Shown: one piece after another, positions 9,503 to 19,354 of the stretch
How positions within the stretch are numbered: position 1 is the stretch's first letter
Layout of the letters: every line of letters starts with the position of its first letter
The notes under the pieces: generated by a model
Databases searched by the model: none
The model's input: the letters and a program-made list of their open reading frames with translations, nothing else
What the model was told of the DNA's origin: nothing
Program-made: the position numbers and the translations under genes
Source of the DNA: JBLHGU01 sp047615875
GTDB taxonomy: Bacteria > Pseudomonadota > Gammaproteobacteria > Arenicellales > CAJQKF01
Direction: 5' to 3'
Length of the DNA: 64,000 nt
NCBI GenBank assembly: GCA_047615875.1
Contig: JBLHGU010000003.1
Coordinates: 21,372 to 85,371, forward strand

Positions 9503-10411
9503 ATGGCAGACAGACGCCTGCAAGTTTTTTCAACTGTGGCTCGTTTATTGAGCTTCACCAAAGCGGCTGAAGCATTGCATATGACTCAGCCTGCTGTCAC
9601 ATTTCAAATTCGCCAGCTGGAAGATTATTTCAACACACGACTATTTGATAGAACTCACAACAGGATTAGTCTCACAAATGCCGGTGAACTGGTAAAAACT
9701 TACGCTGAGCAGATTATTTCGCTTTACAGTGAGATGGATAACGAAGTGCGTAAACTTACCGGCGACGTACTTGGCCCACTAGTTCTGGGTGCCAGCACCA
9801 CCATTGGCGATTACGTGGCACCCAAACTGTTGGGTGAGTATCAAAAAATATTTTCTGATGTAACAGTGAGGCTTAATATTGCGAATACCGGCGGTATTAT
9901 TCACATGGTTGAAAACAATGAAATTGATATTGGTATAGTTGAGGGACCGGTCAATAATCGCAATCTGGTGACTAATGTTTGTCTGGAAGATGAGCTGGTT
10001 GTTGTAGTTGCTCCCGATCACCCATTAGCAAATCTGGAATCTATCGAACCTGCTGAGTTACTTAAATATCCCTTCATCAGTCGAGAAGAAGGTTCAGGAA
10101 CCCGCGAGGTCATTGTTGAATATCTGACCCGACACGGCATCGATTCTGCTCAGTTGAATGTTGTTATGGAGTTCGGTGGGCCAGAGGCAATCAAGAGTGC
10201 CGTGTCCGTTGGACTGGGTATTTCGGTGCTTTCAATTGCGACTCTGGATAAAGAAATCAAACTGAAGACACTTTGTGCTATCAGCCTTATTGATCCCCTC
10301 AAACGACCCTTCTCTATTGTTTATCAACGACAAAAGTTTCGTATGCGGGCGATGGAAGAATTCTTAGAATTTGCGCAGAAACAATGTGAAATTATGCAAA
10401 ACGGAGCATAG
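9503..10411 (+). CDS. LysR-type regulator, CysB/CbbR-like group
   Basis: 302 residues. The winged helix (LSFTKAAEALHMTQPAVTFQIRQLE) is at residues ~15-39, followed by the LysR substrate domain with SREEGSGTREVIVEY and GGPEAIKSAVSVGLGISVLS. This signature is shared with the regulator at 6605 and with CysL/CbbR-type proteins. No divergent target gene is adjacent; the next gene downstream is a small protein 25 bases away, possibly co-transcribed. The effector and targets are unknown. Confidence 0.85.
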   Translation: MADRRLQVFSTVARLLSFTKAAEALHMTQPAVTFQIRQLEDYFNTRLFDRTHNRISLTNAGELVKTYAEQIISLYSEMDNEVRKLTGDVLGPLVLGASTTIGDYVAPKLLGEYQKIFSDVTVRLNIANTGGIIHMVENNEIDIGIVEGPVNNRNLVTNVCLEDELVVVVAPDHPLANLESIEPAELLKYPFISREEGSGTREVIVEYLTRHGIDSAQLNVVMEFGGPEAIKSAVSVGLGISVLSIATLDKEIKLKTLCAISLIDPLKRPFSIVYQRQKFRMRAMEEFLEFAQKQCEIMQNGA

Positions 10412-10436
10412 TTTTTAATTTGCCCGATATTCACCT

Positions 10437-10796
10437 TTGAATCCAACAGACAAATCCATTTTGAACAGAATTCGGCAACTCTCTGCTGCGGAGCGTAAGA
10501 GTGTCGAGGACTATATTGATTTTTTATTGTCGCGGCAGTTGACCGAAATTAGCAAAGTTTCAACTTTACCGCTGGATATTCCAAGACCGGATTCAGAATC
10601 GGTTGTTCGTGCGATGCAGCGGTTAACAAAAAACTATCCTATGCTGGATACTAAACACCTGTTTTCCGAGGCATCATCGTTGATGTCACAAAATGTTTTA
10701 CAAGGTAGGCCAGCAGCTCAGGTTATAAATGATCTCGAGGCGTTGTTTTTATCGTACTATCAACAATATTCCAGTAGCCCTCATCAGACTAAGTAG
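10437..10796 (+). CDS. Small helical protein of unknown function
   Basis: 119 residues starting at a TTG, because no ATG or GTG fits near the N-terminus. The stretch RQLSAAERKSVEDYIDFLLSRQ resembles the short helical segment found in DUF2281-type proteins, which often sit with toxins or regulators, but the rest is not recognised. It is 25 bases after the LysR gene and probably shares its transcript. The start codon is uncertain and no good ribosome binding site is visible. Confidence 0.5.
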   Translation: MNPTDKSILNRIRQLSAAERKSVEDYIDFLLSRQLTEISKVSTLPLDIPRPDSESVVRAMQRLTKNYPMLDTKHLFSEASSLMSQNVLQGRPAAQVINDLEALFLSYYQQYSSSPHQTK

Positions 10797-10920
10797 TCAA
10801 CATTGCCAGTCGAAATAGGGAGTTCGATCCGCAAAATAGGAAAATTGTGGGTAGCTTCGATTGCGATTTTCTTCCTGGCATGGTAGAAACTTCTTCATAT
10901 TAGTTTAATTCCATAAAAAA

Positions 10921-11427
10921 ATGAGCCGCGGATTATCCTCAAACGGAATCGATGCTGAAGGCTATCGTGCCAATGTGGCTATTGTAATTTGCAATGGTAG
11001 TGGCAAGGTATTGTGGGCTCGACGTGCTCGACGGGATGGTTGGCAATTTCCTCAGGGCGGTGTCGAGGGGGGCGAGACAGCAGAGCAGGCAGCTTTTCGG
11101 GAGTTGTACGAAGAAATCGGCTTGCAACCGGAGCATGTTAAGCTGGTAGGGAGAACTTATTCCTGGTTGCACTACGATGTACCAGGTTTTGGCATACGAA
11201 CCCAGCAGTCTAGTTTTCGAGGTCAGAAACAACTCTGGTTTCTGTTTCGGATGCTGGGAAAGGATTCAGACGTGTGTCTTGATCGGGTGGATAAGCCCGA
11301 ATTTGATCGCTGGCGATGGGTTGATTATTGGGATCCTGTAGAGCGCATCGTAGAGTTTAAGCGGGATGTCTATCAATCAGCATTGGCTGAACTCGAGCCA
11401 TTTTTCAAGCAGAATTGGCGAGACTAA
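10921..11427 (+). CDS. rppH: RNA pyrophosphohydrolase (Nudix)
   Basis: 168 residues. RppH removes pyrophosphate from the 5' end of triphosphorylated mRNA, which opens it to RNase E decay. The Nudix box GGVEGGETAEQAAFRELYEEIGL is at residues ~41-63, and YRANVAIVICN and WQFPQGG are typical of RppH. Most family members start at the IDAEGYR stretch, so about nine extra N-terminal residues are present here. It is cytosolic. The gene is convergent with the next, whose stop lies two bases away. Confidence 0.93.
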   Translation: MSRGLSSNGIDAEGYRANVAIVICNGSGKVLWARRARRDGWQFPQGGVEGGETAEQAAFRELYEEIGLQPEHVKLVGRTYSWLHYDVPGFGIRTQQSSFRGQKQLWFLFRMLGKDSDVCLDRVDKPEFDRWRWVDYWDPVERIVEFKRDVYQSALAELEPFFKQNWRD

Positions 11428-11429
11428 AA

Positions 11430-11969
11430 TTAGTTTGTGACAGCTACTTTCTGGAACACATTAATTTGATATAGCAGGCCTGACTGAAAAGTAAATTCTA
11501 TACCCTGGGCTGAATAACGGATAGTTTGTTTTTCCTTCTGCTCAAAATCTTTACCATAAATCAATTTGACCTGATGTCGTGGCATACCGACCCGGGCGCC
11601 CTTTGGTGTTTGAATACTAGCATCCCCCTGTACGCTGATTTCCTCCGCGAATTTTTTTCCTTCAATCTTGATCCAGGTGTTGGTTCCCGACTTGAAAATG
11701 AAAACATAATGACGGTTGAAAAAACCAGTTTTTTCACTGGCGAAGGGTTCGCCTAAAACTTTTCCCACATCAGCAAAGCTCATGCCAATGGATAATGGTC
11801 CCACACCTTGCCCTGGTACAATGTAAATAGCGGAGTCCAGGTAGCGAACTATTTTTTCCATTACCCGGTCGTCGGTGTTTTGGGCGCGTACCAATGTGCC
11901 AGATAGCAGCAAAAGTGCTATAGCGACAAGCAGTGGTTGAACAAAGATACGAGTAATTAAAGCAGACAT
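11430..11969 (-). CDS. Exported protein of unknown function
   Basis: About 179 residues from the chosen ATG at 11969, which has an AGGG-like site just upstream. In-frame ATGs at 11993 and 12008 are alternatives. A clear signal peptide (VQPLLVAIALLLLSGTLVRA) points to the periplasm. The mature part has GVGPLSIGMSFADVGKVLGEP and GARVGMPRHQVKLIYG, the pattern of small secreted beta proteins that repeat a G-x-S-x-x-D/H-V motif (BamE/SmpA-like repeats). Function not known. Confidence 0.65.
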   Translation of the reverse strand: MSALITRIFVQPLLVAIALLLLSGTLVRAQNTDDRVMEKIVRYLDSAIYIVPGQGVGPLSIGMSFADVGKVLGEPFASEKTGFFNRHYVFIFKSGTNTWIKIEGKKFAEEISVQGDASIQTPKGARVGMPRHQVKLIYGKDFEQKEKQTIRYSAQGIEFTFQSGLLYQINVFQKVAVTN

Positions 11970-12162
11970 TACGACCCTAAAGGTGGGTGTCATTGTTAAT
12001 GCCACCAATAATACCCTGCTGAGCAGTAGTGGTGTAGATTGAGCAATACATCATGCTGCTGGTTTCGATAGACTAAAGTCATTTCGATTACTTGGTGGCT
12101 CTGAAACTGGCAAGGCAAAAATATCCAACAGCAGAGTAATCAGGTTGAGCCTGCATGAAGTA

Positions 12163-12660
12163 CTAACGCGACAATATGTTGTGGAAAGCCTTAATTCGGT
12201 CGGCTAAAGCGGTAGTCGAACGATTAAATCGAAACGCTATGTTACGTACTTCCCCACCATGTTGTTTGACCCATTCAGCACCAACAATATTTGCAACGTC
12301 CCAATCTCCCCCCTTTATCAGAAAATCTGGATTGATGGTCTCAATTAAAGTGATAGGGGTTTCATCATCAAACCCAATAACTATATCAACACTGTTGAGA
12401 CCGGCGACCACTGCCATACGATCTTCTTGCTGGTTATAGGGTCTATCGTCGCCTTTGCCAAGATTGCGTATAGAACGATCACTATTAACGCCGACTATCA
12501 ATGTTGCGCCTAACAGAGCCGCCTGTTCAAGATAATCAATATGACCACGATGAATAAGGTCAAAACATCCATTGGTAAAAACCAGTGGTCGGGTCAGACT
12601 ATCAATTTTTGGCTTCAGCTCGCCAATGTTGTTATAAAGTTTCTTTTCTGAGACGCTCAT
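12163..12660 (-). CDS. rfaE2: Heptose 1-phosphate adenylyltransferase (RfaE2 domain)
   Basis: 165 residues, the size of the stand-alone C-terminal half of HldE. It transfers AMP to D-glycero-beta-D-manno-heptose 1-phosphate for LPS inner-core synthesis. The nucleotidyltransferase motif FTNGCFDLIHRGHIDYL (residues ~28-44) and the closing NRSTTALADRI (ISSTT-like) motif are both present. The kinase half is not in this window. The start overlaps the end of dolP by four bases (ATGA type), so the two are translationally coupled. Cytosolic. Confidence 0.9.
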   Translation of the reverse strand: MSVSEKKLYNNIGELKPKIDSLTRPLVFTNGCFDLIHRGHIDYLEQAALLGATLIVGVNSDRSIRNLGKGDDRPYNQQEDRMAVVAGLNSVDIVIGFDDETPITLIETINPDFLIKGGDWDVANIVGAEWVKQHGGEVRNIAFRFNRSTTALADRIKAFHNILSR

Positions 12661-13274
12661 TGGTATTCAAACACTTTAACAATTCGGGTGATGCCACGGA
12701 CTTTACGTGCCGCATTAACCGCTAACTCCCCTTCAGTCGCGCTAATCATACCCAATAGATAAACATTGCCTCGCTCGGTAACTACCTTAATATCGCTGGC
12801 CCGAAGATGCTTTGTTGTCAGCAAGCGGGTTTTTACTTTGCTGGTCAGCCATATGTCATTGGAACGGCTAGTGATGCGAGATTTTTCAGAAATATTAATC
12901 TGGTTGATAACGCTGCGAACTTCAGAATAATTGCGTGCTATATGTACGGCCTGGCTGGATTGTTCATGACGTGGAGTTTCCCCTGTTAGCAATACAATTC
13001 CGTTCATTGATGTAACACTGATATTAACTCCGCGATCAATAGTCGGATCACGATTTATAGCTCGGCGTATTTTTACCTCTACGGAATTATCGTCGACATA
13101 AGTACCAACGGTGCGTTTGTCCCGCGCGATATCTACAGATGTAACAAGGGCGACGCCGAGCGCAGTCGCTGCACAACCGGCTAGATAGAAGCTGCATATT
13201 GAGGTGGCTAATAGTCGCCAGGCAAGGGAGCCTCTTGTTTTATAAAGTTGTAGTGGGGTATTGGAAAAGTTCAT
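12657..13274 (-). CDS. dolP: BON-domain outer-membrane lipoprotein, DolP/YraP-like
   Basis: About 205 residues from an ATG at 13274; an upstream start at 13352 would put 26 unlikely residues before the signal peptide. The lipobox is LAGC. Two BON domains follow (around KIRRAINRDPTIDRG...VLLTGETP and KVKTRLLTTKHLRASDIKV...VYLLGMIS), the arrangement of DolP, an outer-membrane lipoprotein that supports envelope integrity at the division site. The neighbours yraN and lpoA match the E. coli yraL-yraP locus; diaA is missing here. Confidence 0.88.
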   Translation of the reverse strand: MNFSNTPLQLYKTRGSLAWRLLATSICSFYLAGCAATALGVALVTSVDIARDKRTVGTYVDDNSVEVKIRRAINRDPTIDRGVNISVTSMNGIVLLTGETPRHEQSSQAVHIARNYSEVRSVINQINISEKSRITSRSNDIWLTSKVKTRLLTTKHLRASDIKVVTERGNVYLLGMISATEGELAVNAARKVRGITRIVKVFEYQ

Positions 13275-13356
13275 AAAAGAATTGTGATGGAGATCCCGTC
13301 TGGCCGGTATTGTACCGATCAGACTAATTAATAAAAGCAGAATGTGTCGCATATAA

Positions 13357-13707
13357 TCAAAATGCGTTTTTTATCCATTGGATGTTTTCAGCGTTTCCAT
13401 CAATAGCTACCACATCACAGCGACAATTGGCTATAAAACTGATTTGATGTAATTGCAAATAGTATTCCGCGGTTTTACGAATACGGCGCTGTTTGCCACG
13501 ATTCACTGACTCAAGGGCACTTACACTATGTTTATTACTGCGATAGCGAACTTCGACAAAAACTGTCGTTTCTCCATCTTGCATAATGAGGTCGATTTCT
13601 CCCTGTTTGCCACGGAAATTTCTTTCGATCAGTTTTAAGCCCTGTTTAGTTAGATGCTTTTCGGCAAATTTTTCAGCTTCGGCACCATCCTTGTGTCTTT
13701 GATACAT
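13357..13707 (-). CDS. yraN: UPF0102 (YraN) putative endonuclease-fold protein
   Basis: 116 residues, full length for the family. The motifs GAEAEKFAEKHLTKQGLKLIERNFR, GEIDLIMQDGETTVFVEVRYR and RRIRKTAEYYL give the restriction-endonuclease-like active site (E, D, E-x-R). Its cellular role is not established. It starts three bases after the lpoA stop, so the two genes are one transcription unit. Confidence 0.92.
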   Translation of the reverse strand: MYQRHKDGAEAEKFAEKHLTKQGLKLIERNFRGKQGEIDLIMQDGETTVFVEVRYRSNKHSVSALESVNRGKQRRIRKTAEYYLQLHQISFIANCRCDVVAIDGNAENIQWIKNAF

Positions 13708-13710
13708 TGA

Positions 13711-15645
13711 CTACTCTAGTAAGGCAGATTCCCAGCCCACACTAACCGGTTTGCCCTGATTAAATCGGGACCACTCCAACTCTCTAGAAATTACGCCATC
13801 AGGCCTCAGTTTTAGCCTGCCAGTACTGCCTTGAAAAGACAAGGTAGGTGAATTTTTCATCTGCTCCAGACGGAATAGTAACTGATAAGTATCCAGGCCC
13901 AGAGCAAAGAGTCGGTCTAGCGACTTGCCACGATATTGGTTGGCCTCGGGTAGATTATCACGCATGAATTTGCTACTGCCAGATTCAATTACCATCCAGG
14001 GCATGTCGCCGAAAACAATGCCGTCAAGATCAAGGTCTTTTACAGTCTCTCCTGCACCTGAGTATATTTGCGAAATGCTATAAACGGGAATGCTCGACGC
14101 GTTGTAAAAGTTTAATTGAGGTTTTAGTAGTCGGCCGGAATCACTTCTTGCTGTCAGGAATATAAAATCAAGATCCTGGCGTTTGCGCGCCAAAAATTCC
14201 AGACTAACGCCTAGTTTCTGGCGCAATTTACGCCGTCTGGTTTCACTTTCATCTACGTTTAGCAGCAATTTTATAGTCTGAGTATGGTCAGATCGTTGTT
14301 CTGAATAGGCGGCAGACTCTGCAATCTGACCACCGAGGCTGAGCCATTGTTCGGTGAACGCCTCTACCTGTCTTATACCCCAATCAATTTCCGGATGCAG
14401 TATAGCTGCAATTCTATGACCATCTGCAAATGCCCTTTTTGCCACCTCGCGGGCTTCTTCTTCTGGTGACAGTCCAAACTGAAAAACATTTTTCTTACCC
14501 TGTGGGATGGTATCAGTATTGCCCAGAAGCATTGTTGGTACGTGTAGTTCTTGTTCCTGAACCAGGGTGTCGACGGCGCTTTTTCCTAGTGGTCCAATAA
14601 CTAACTGGGCTCCTTCGCGAATGGCGGCCTTATAATAAAAGCTGGCTAGTTCAGGACGGTCACCAATATCATAAACCAATACTCGTGGTTTCAGCGGATT
14701 GGTGTCACGGGTCTGCATAACACTAAATCCATCGAAAAAAGCCTTGGCAGCTGCACCAAAACCTGAGGTTAAGGGTAGCAGAATTGCGACAGTATCGTAT
14801 TGAGTAAGAACTTCACCAAGATTTGCCAGCAGATCCGGAATCAGAATCTGCGAGGCAGGGTGCGCTGGATTAAGCTGCTGCCATGTTTCCAACTGCTGTT
14901 GCATAAGATGAGTATTCCAACCGGTCCTCTGGCTGAGAAGTGCTAATTCAGCCCACTTTGATAATGTAGGGAGTGGTGAGGTTATGTGCACCTGATTCAG
15001 TGTTTCTACCCCAATTAGGCTGAGCACTCGCCAAATGGTATTCTGGTTATGTAGAATTTCTCCATGTTGTTGCAAGAACGGTTCACGGGCCACCAGAAAA
15101 CGCAGTGCAGCTTCTGGATTTGATAATGCCGATTGAGATTTGGCCCGTAACAGTAAAATGTTCGAAGTCATTCCACGATCCAGTCCAGGTTTCTCTGCCA
15201 GTCGTTTTAGAATCTTTTCACTACGTTTGTATTGGCCAGCCAGATAATGACTGCGAGCTAGCAGCAGTAAATGACGTTGTTGCTGCACAGGGTTGAATGT
15301 CTCCACCTGTAGTCCTTCCAGCATTGTACGCGCAGTGGCGTCCTGGCTCAGATCGAGGAAGCCCTCGATGGCATCCAGCAAATAATCATTGTGCTGGACC
15401 CCGCTCGCCTGTCGAGATAATTTAATGTAGTGCCATGGCGATGTCGCACCCTGATCATCTTGTAGTGCCGTTGTCGTTACCACCACCTTGGATTCTGGTT
15501 GGGGCACAACAACTGGTTGTACAGAAGGTTGGTGTTTGGTTTTCGGTATTGGCAGGTAAGAGCTAGCGGCACAGCCACCCAGCAGGATAGACAGGGTTAT
15601 AACACCGACTCTGTTTAGTGGCTTTCTTGTCAATGCTTTCTGCAT
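13711..15645 (-). CDS. lpoA: Penicillin-binding protein activator LpoA
   Basis: 644 residues, matching LpoA (YraM). It is an outer-membrane lipoprotein whose C-terminal domain crosses the periplasm to stimulate the transpeptidase of PBP1A. The lipobox is LGGC (Cys ~25). TPR-like repeats occupy about residues 60-270, and a type I periplasmic-binding fold follows from about 285 (VAILLPLTSGFGAAAKAFFDGF, QLVIGPLGKSAVDTLVQEQ). Its target PBP1A is encoded at 16.7-19.1 kb, with only rsmI between. It is divergent from rsmI with 97 bases between starts. Confidence 0.92.
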   Translation of the reverse strand: MQKALTRKPLNRVGVITLSILLGGCAASSYLPIPKTKHQPSVQPVVVPQPESKVVVTTTALQDDQGATSPWHYIKLSRQASGVQHNDYLLDAIEGFLDLSQDATARTMLEGLQVETFNPVQQQRHLLLLARSHYLAGQYKRSEKILKRLAEKPGLDRGMTSNILLLRAKSQSALSNPEAALRFLVAREPFLQQHGEILHNQNTIWRVLSLIGVETLNQVHITSPLPTLSKWAELALLSQRTGWNTHLMQQQLETWQQLNPAHPASQILIPDLLANLGEVLTQYDTVAILLPLTSGFGAAAKAFFDGFSVMQTRDTNPLKPRVLVYDIGDRPELASFYYKAAIREGAQLVIGPLGKSAVDTLVQEQELHVPTMLLGNTDTIPQGKKNVFQFGLSPEEEAREVAKRAFADGHRIAAILHPEIDWGIRQVEAFTEQWLSLGGQIAESAAYSEQRSDHTQTIKLLLNVDESETRRRKLRQKLGVSLEFLARKRQDLDFIFLTARSDSGRLLKPQLNFYNASSIPVYSISQIYSGAGETVKDLDLDGIVFGDMPWMVIESGSSKFMRDNLPEANQYRGKSLDRLFALGLDTYQLLFRLEQMKNSPTLSFQGSTGRLKLRPDGVISRELEWSRFNQGKPVSVGWESALLE

Positions 15646-15742
15646 GCAATCTCTACAATTTACTAAAGGGTTTCCAGTCCGCGTATACTACTCAGGTTCA
15701 CCGCCTCGTGCCATCCACAAAACCAATCGTTTACAAACCGCA

Positions 15743-16606
15743 ATGACAGATAACCAGGCACTTTATATTGTTGCAACACCGATTGGCAATCTGGATGATA
15801 TTAGTTCGCGTGCTTTGAATGTGTTGCGTCAGGTGAATATTATTGCTGCAGAAGATACTCGTCACGCCAAAAATTTGTTAAACCATTATGCTATATCAAC
15901 GCCGCTAATTTCTTACCATGATCATAACGAGCATAAAAGAACAGCGGCAATAATTCAGCGTCTTCAAGCAGGAGAGTCTATAGCGCTGATTTCGGATGCA
16001 GGAACACCGCTAATCAGTGATCCGGGTTATCCACTGGTTCGAGGCGCGCTGGAAGCCGGGCTGAATGTCATTCCAATTCCGGGCGCAAGCGCAATGATTT
16101 GTGCTTTAAGTGCCGCAGGATTGCCAACCGACCTTTTTCAGTTTGTTGGTTTTCTTTCTTCATCCGTCTCGCGCCGCCGCCGCCGATTAAATGAATTGAC
16201 CAATTATTCAGGTACCATGGTGTTTTATGAGTCACCGCATCGAATTCAGGCCAGTCTGACAGATATGGCGGAATTGTTTGGCTCAACCCGCAGGGCGACG
16301 GTGTGCCGAGAGCTAACCAAAAAGTTCGAGAGCATTTGTCCAGGTCAATTGGGCGAACTGGCGAGGATCTTTTCGAGCGGAGAAGAGCCATCACGAGGAG
16401 AATTTGTCGTATTGGTTGAAGGATGTGAAGCTATAGATGCGCCATTGTCAGACTGGGTCGACGCCACCATCGAATTGTACGAGTTTATGCCGCTAAAAAA
16501 AGCGGCACGATTTATTTCGCGGCTTACTGGAGCCCGTAGCCAGAATCTTTACGCCGAGGCGGATTTGAAAGTTCGCGAACAGAACATCCTGGCTGACGAC
16601 AGCTAG
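15743..16606 (+). CDS. rsmI: 16S rRNA 2'-O-ribose C1402 methyltransferase
   Basis: 287 residues from the ATG at 15743, the family's usual length. An upstream start at 15644 would overlap the lpoA start and add 33 unrelated residues. RsmI uses SAM to methylate the ribose of C1402 in the ribosomal decoding centre. The SAM-MT fold motifs LYIVATPIGNLDDISSRA, AAEDTRHAKNLL, SDAGTPLISDPGYPLV and VFYESPHRI are all present. It is convergent with mrcA. Cytosolic. Confidence 0.95.
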   Translation: MTDNQALYIVATPIGNLDDISSRALNVLRQVNIIAAEDTRHAKNLLNHYAISTPLISYHDHNEHKRTAAIIQRLQAGESIALISDAGTPLISDPGYPLVRGALEAGLNVIPIPGASAMICALSAAGLPTDLFQFVGFLSSSVSRRRRRLNELTNYSGTMVFYESPHRIQASLTDMAELFGSTRRATVCRELTKKFESICPGQLGELARIFSSGEEPSRGEFVVLVEGCEAIDAPLSDWVDATIELYEFMPLKKAARFISRLTGARSQNLYAEADLKVREQNILADDS

Positions 16607-16670
16607 CCCTTGAGTCCCGTTCTCTTTATGAGTTATCAGGATTAGGCAGACTTAATATGCCGTTTACTGG

Positions 16671-19079
16671 CTAAAAGAGATCCTCGACTTTTTTCTCGTC
16701 CTTCTTGTTGGGTCGATTAACCAGTTCAGATGTTGGGGTATTTACCTGGGGTTCTGTGCCCATAATAAAATAGTCTTCATAGGCATCAGGGTCTTCAGGT
16801 AATACAGCCTCACCTGTTATTCGACTGACTGCCGTTTTAACCACGTTTTCCGGAACGGGCAGTGGTCTTTCTGCAACCCCTTCCAGCGCTGTTTTCATGT
16901 ATTCGATCCACACGGGTAGCGCCGCTTTAGCGCCAGATTCGGATTTGCCCAGATTTGTCGGTTGATCGTAGCCAATCCAAACAGAGGCTACAACGTCCCG
17001 ATTGAAACCAGAGAACCAGGCGTCACGAAAATCATTAGTAGTGCCGGTTTTGCCAGCTAAATCATCCCGCTTTAGCACCTCTGATCGTCGTCCGGTGCCA
17101 GTCTTCATGACCTGGTGCATAAGCTGATTCATAATGAAAGCATTTTCTGGAGAGAGCACTTGACGTGCATAACGCGGATCCATTTCAGCAGGGTTTTGCG
17201 CAATATCTAGTTCTGAAACCTCGCAATCTTCGCATTTTTTTACTCGATTGGAATACTCGATAATATTGCCGTTCTGATCCTCAACTCTAGCGATAAAGTA
17301 CGGTTCAACACGATAGCCTCCATTAGCAAATACAGCATAGGCCGTGGCCACTTCAAGAGGGGTTAAAGTAGCAGTGCCGAGCGCTAGAGAAAGTCCTTTG
17401 GGCAACTGTTCACGATCAAATCCAAAGTTCTCCAGATGGTCCAATGCTATTGGTAGTGTCATTGCGCGCAACAGGCGCACTGAAACGAGATTCATTGATT
17501 TACTCAGTGCTTCACGTATGCGAGTTGGACCGTAAAATTTACCACTGTAGTTTTCTGGTCTCCAAGTGCCTTCAATGGGATCTTCGACTACGATGGGAGC
17601 ACCACTGACCAGAGTAGAGGCAGTAAACCCATTGTTTAGCGCTGCAGAGTATATGAACGGCTTAAGATTGGAACCGGGTTGACGGCGAGCCTGAGTTACC
17701 CGATTAAACTTACCTAAGTAGTAATCAAAACCGCCAACCAGAGCCAGAATGGCGCCATCTCCTGGATTAAGAGATACAATCGCTCCGGCTACTTCAGGCA
17801 TCTGAGACAACTCCCAGTTTGACTCGCCCTCTTCTTCGACATTATCATTAGGTCGGACATAAACAATATCGCCAACTTTGGTAAATTTCTGTGGGTCTTT
17901 GCCAGCCCAACTCCAGCCACTTTCCTGTATATCTAATTGTCCCAGTTGTGGCGAGTAGGCCTGAATACTTTGATCTGATACTGCTATGACCATAACAGGT
18001 TGTATCGACCAGCTGACAGGAAAAGCGTTGAGAATTTCACTGAGAGCGGCCGCATTCTCGACAAATTTAGGATCGACCTCTGTTAGAGGCCCCCGATATC
18101 CATGTCTCCTATCATAGTCCATAATACCGCGGCGGATGGACTGAGTGGCGGCTAGCTGGTTCTTCGACTGGATAGTTGTGTAAATTTGAAAGCCCGATTC
18201 GTAGGCGCGGTCACCATATTTATCGAAAATATAGTCTCTCGCCATTTCTGCAACATAGGGTGCATTCAGGTCGACGGGTGAAACGTGTCTCGATGCTGTG
18301 ATCGGCTGTTCAACACCGATATCAAATTTTTCCTGTGATACAAAACCTGACGCAAGCATTCTGCCAAGCACATAATTTCGACGTTTTTTGGCATTTTCCG
18401 GATTAGACAACGGATTGTTTCGGGAGGGTGCCTTGGGTAATCCGGCTAACATCGCGATCTGGGCTAGATTCAGGTTCCCAAGCTCCTGATTGTAGTAGAA
18501 CAAAGAGGCAGCCTGGAACCCATATGACCGATGTCCCAGGAAAATCTTATTGATATACAATTCAAGAATTTCGTCTTTTTCTAGTAATTGCTCCAATCTA
18601 AAAGCTAGAAAAATCTCTTTGATTTTTCGTGTGTAGGTCTTTTCGCGACTTAGAAAATAGTTTCGAGCAACCTGCATAGTTATCGTACTGGCGCCCTGGC
18701 CACGCCCGCCACTGGTTAGATTAGCTAGCGCCGCCCGCAAAATTCCGCGAAAGTCTACACCAGGGTGATTGTAAAAATTGTCGTCCTCGGCGGCGAGTAT
18801 GGCCTGTTTAAGGCTAATCGGTACCTGCTCAATATCCACGGGCGTGCGCCGATAATCACCATACTCCCCGATCATCTGACCATCGATGGTGAAAACCCGT
18901 AATGGGACTTTAAGCTGAATTTCTCTAATAGCGTCTATAGATGGCAGGTTGGGCGAGAACTTGTAAATCACCACGCCAAGCACGCCAACTCCCAGTAAAG
19001 TCAGGGCGATTGTGGCAATTATCAGACTTTTGAAGACGGTTCGGAGCCGCGACGGACGGGAGGCCGGAAATGTAAACAT
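16671..19079 (-). CDS. mrcA: Bifunctional penicillin-binding protein 1A
   Basis: 802 residues. This inner-membrane enzyme polymerises glycan strands and crosslinks their peptides. A membrane anchor spans residues ~17-40. The GT51 transglycosylase carries EDDNFYNHPGVD and GASTITMQVARN. An OB-like insert follows, then the transpeptidase with the Ser nucleophile in PGSNLKPF, the SMN triad and KTGTTNDF. Directly divergent across 275 bases is pilM, the order conserved in many gammaproteobacteria. LpoA, its activator, is encoded two genes away. Confidence 0.96.
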   Translation of the reverse strand: MFTFPASRPSRLRTVFKSLIIATIALTLLGVGVLGVVIYKFSPNLPSIDAIREIQLKVPLRVFTIDGQMIGEYGDYRRTPVDIEQVPISLKQAILAAEDDNFYNHPGVDFRGILRAALANLTSGGRGQGASTITMQVARNYFLSREKTYTRKIKEIFLAFRLEQLLEKDEILELYINKIFLGHRSYGFQAASLFYYNQELGNLNLAQIAMLAGLPKAPSRNNPLSNPENAKKRRNYVLGRMLASGFVSQEKFDIGVEQPITASRHVSPVDLNAPYVAEMARDYIFDKYGDRAYESGFQIYTTIQSKNQLAATQSIRRGIMDYDRRHGYRGPLTEVDPKFVENAAALSEILNAFPVSWSIQPVMVIAVSDQSIQAYSPQLGQLDIQESGWSWAGKDPQKFTKVGDIVYVRPNDNVEEEGESNWELSQMPEVAGAIVSLNPGDGAILALVGGFDYYLGKFNRVTQARRQPGSNLKPFIYSAALNNGFTASTLVSGAPIVVEDPIEGTWRPENYSGKFYGPTRIREALSKSMNLVSVRLLRAMTLPIALDHLENFGFDREQLPKGLSLALGTATLTPLEVATAYAVFANGGYRVEPYFIARVEDQNGNIIEYSNRVKKCEDCEVSELDIAQNPAEMDPRYARQVLSPENAFIMNQLMHQVMKTGTGRRSEVLKRDDLAGKTGTTNDFRDAWFSGFNRDVVASVWIGYDQPTNLGKSESGAKAALPVWIEYMKTALEGVAERPLPVPENVVKTAVSRITGEAVLPEDPDAYEDYFIMGTEPQVNTPTSELVNRPNKKDEKKVEDLF

Positions 19080-19354
19080 ATTGCGGTAGTGTGAATGCTT
19101 TTTTGTCAGTCTGGCAGGGGAAGGAGTTGAGTCGAAATGATTTTGTCAGCAGATTTAGCTATGATACCAAATTACTTAGCATCGGGTAATGGCGCAAGCA
19201 GGAAAATCGAGTTCAGACAGAACCCAAACTTGTTGTTAAAAACCACGAGTGCGCGGTGATGATGTGCCGCAAATAAGGTAATTGTAGCATCTCCATTAAA
19301 CTTCAAGTATATTCTTCGATTTATTATGACAAGTACTTATATTTAAAGGTTTTC

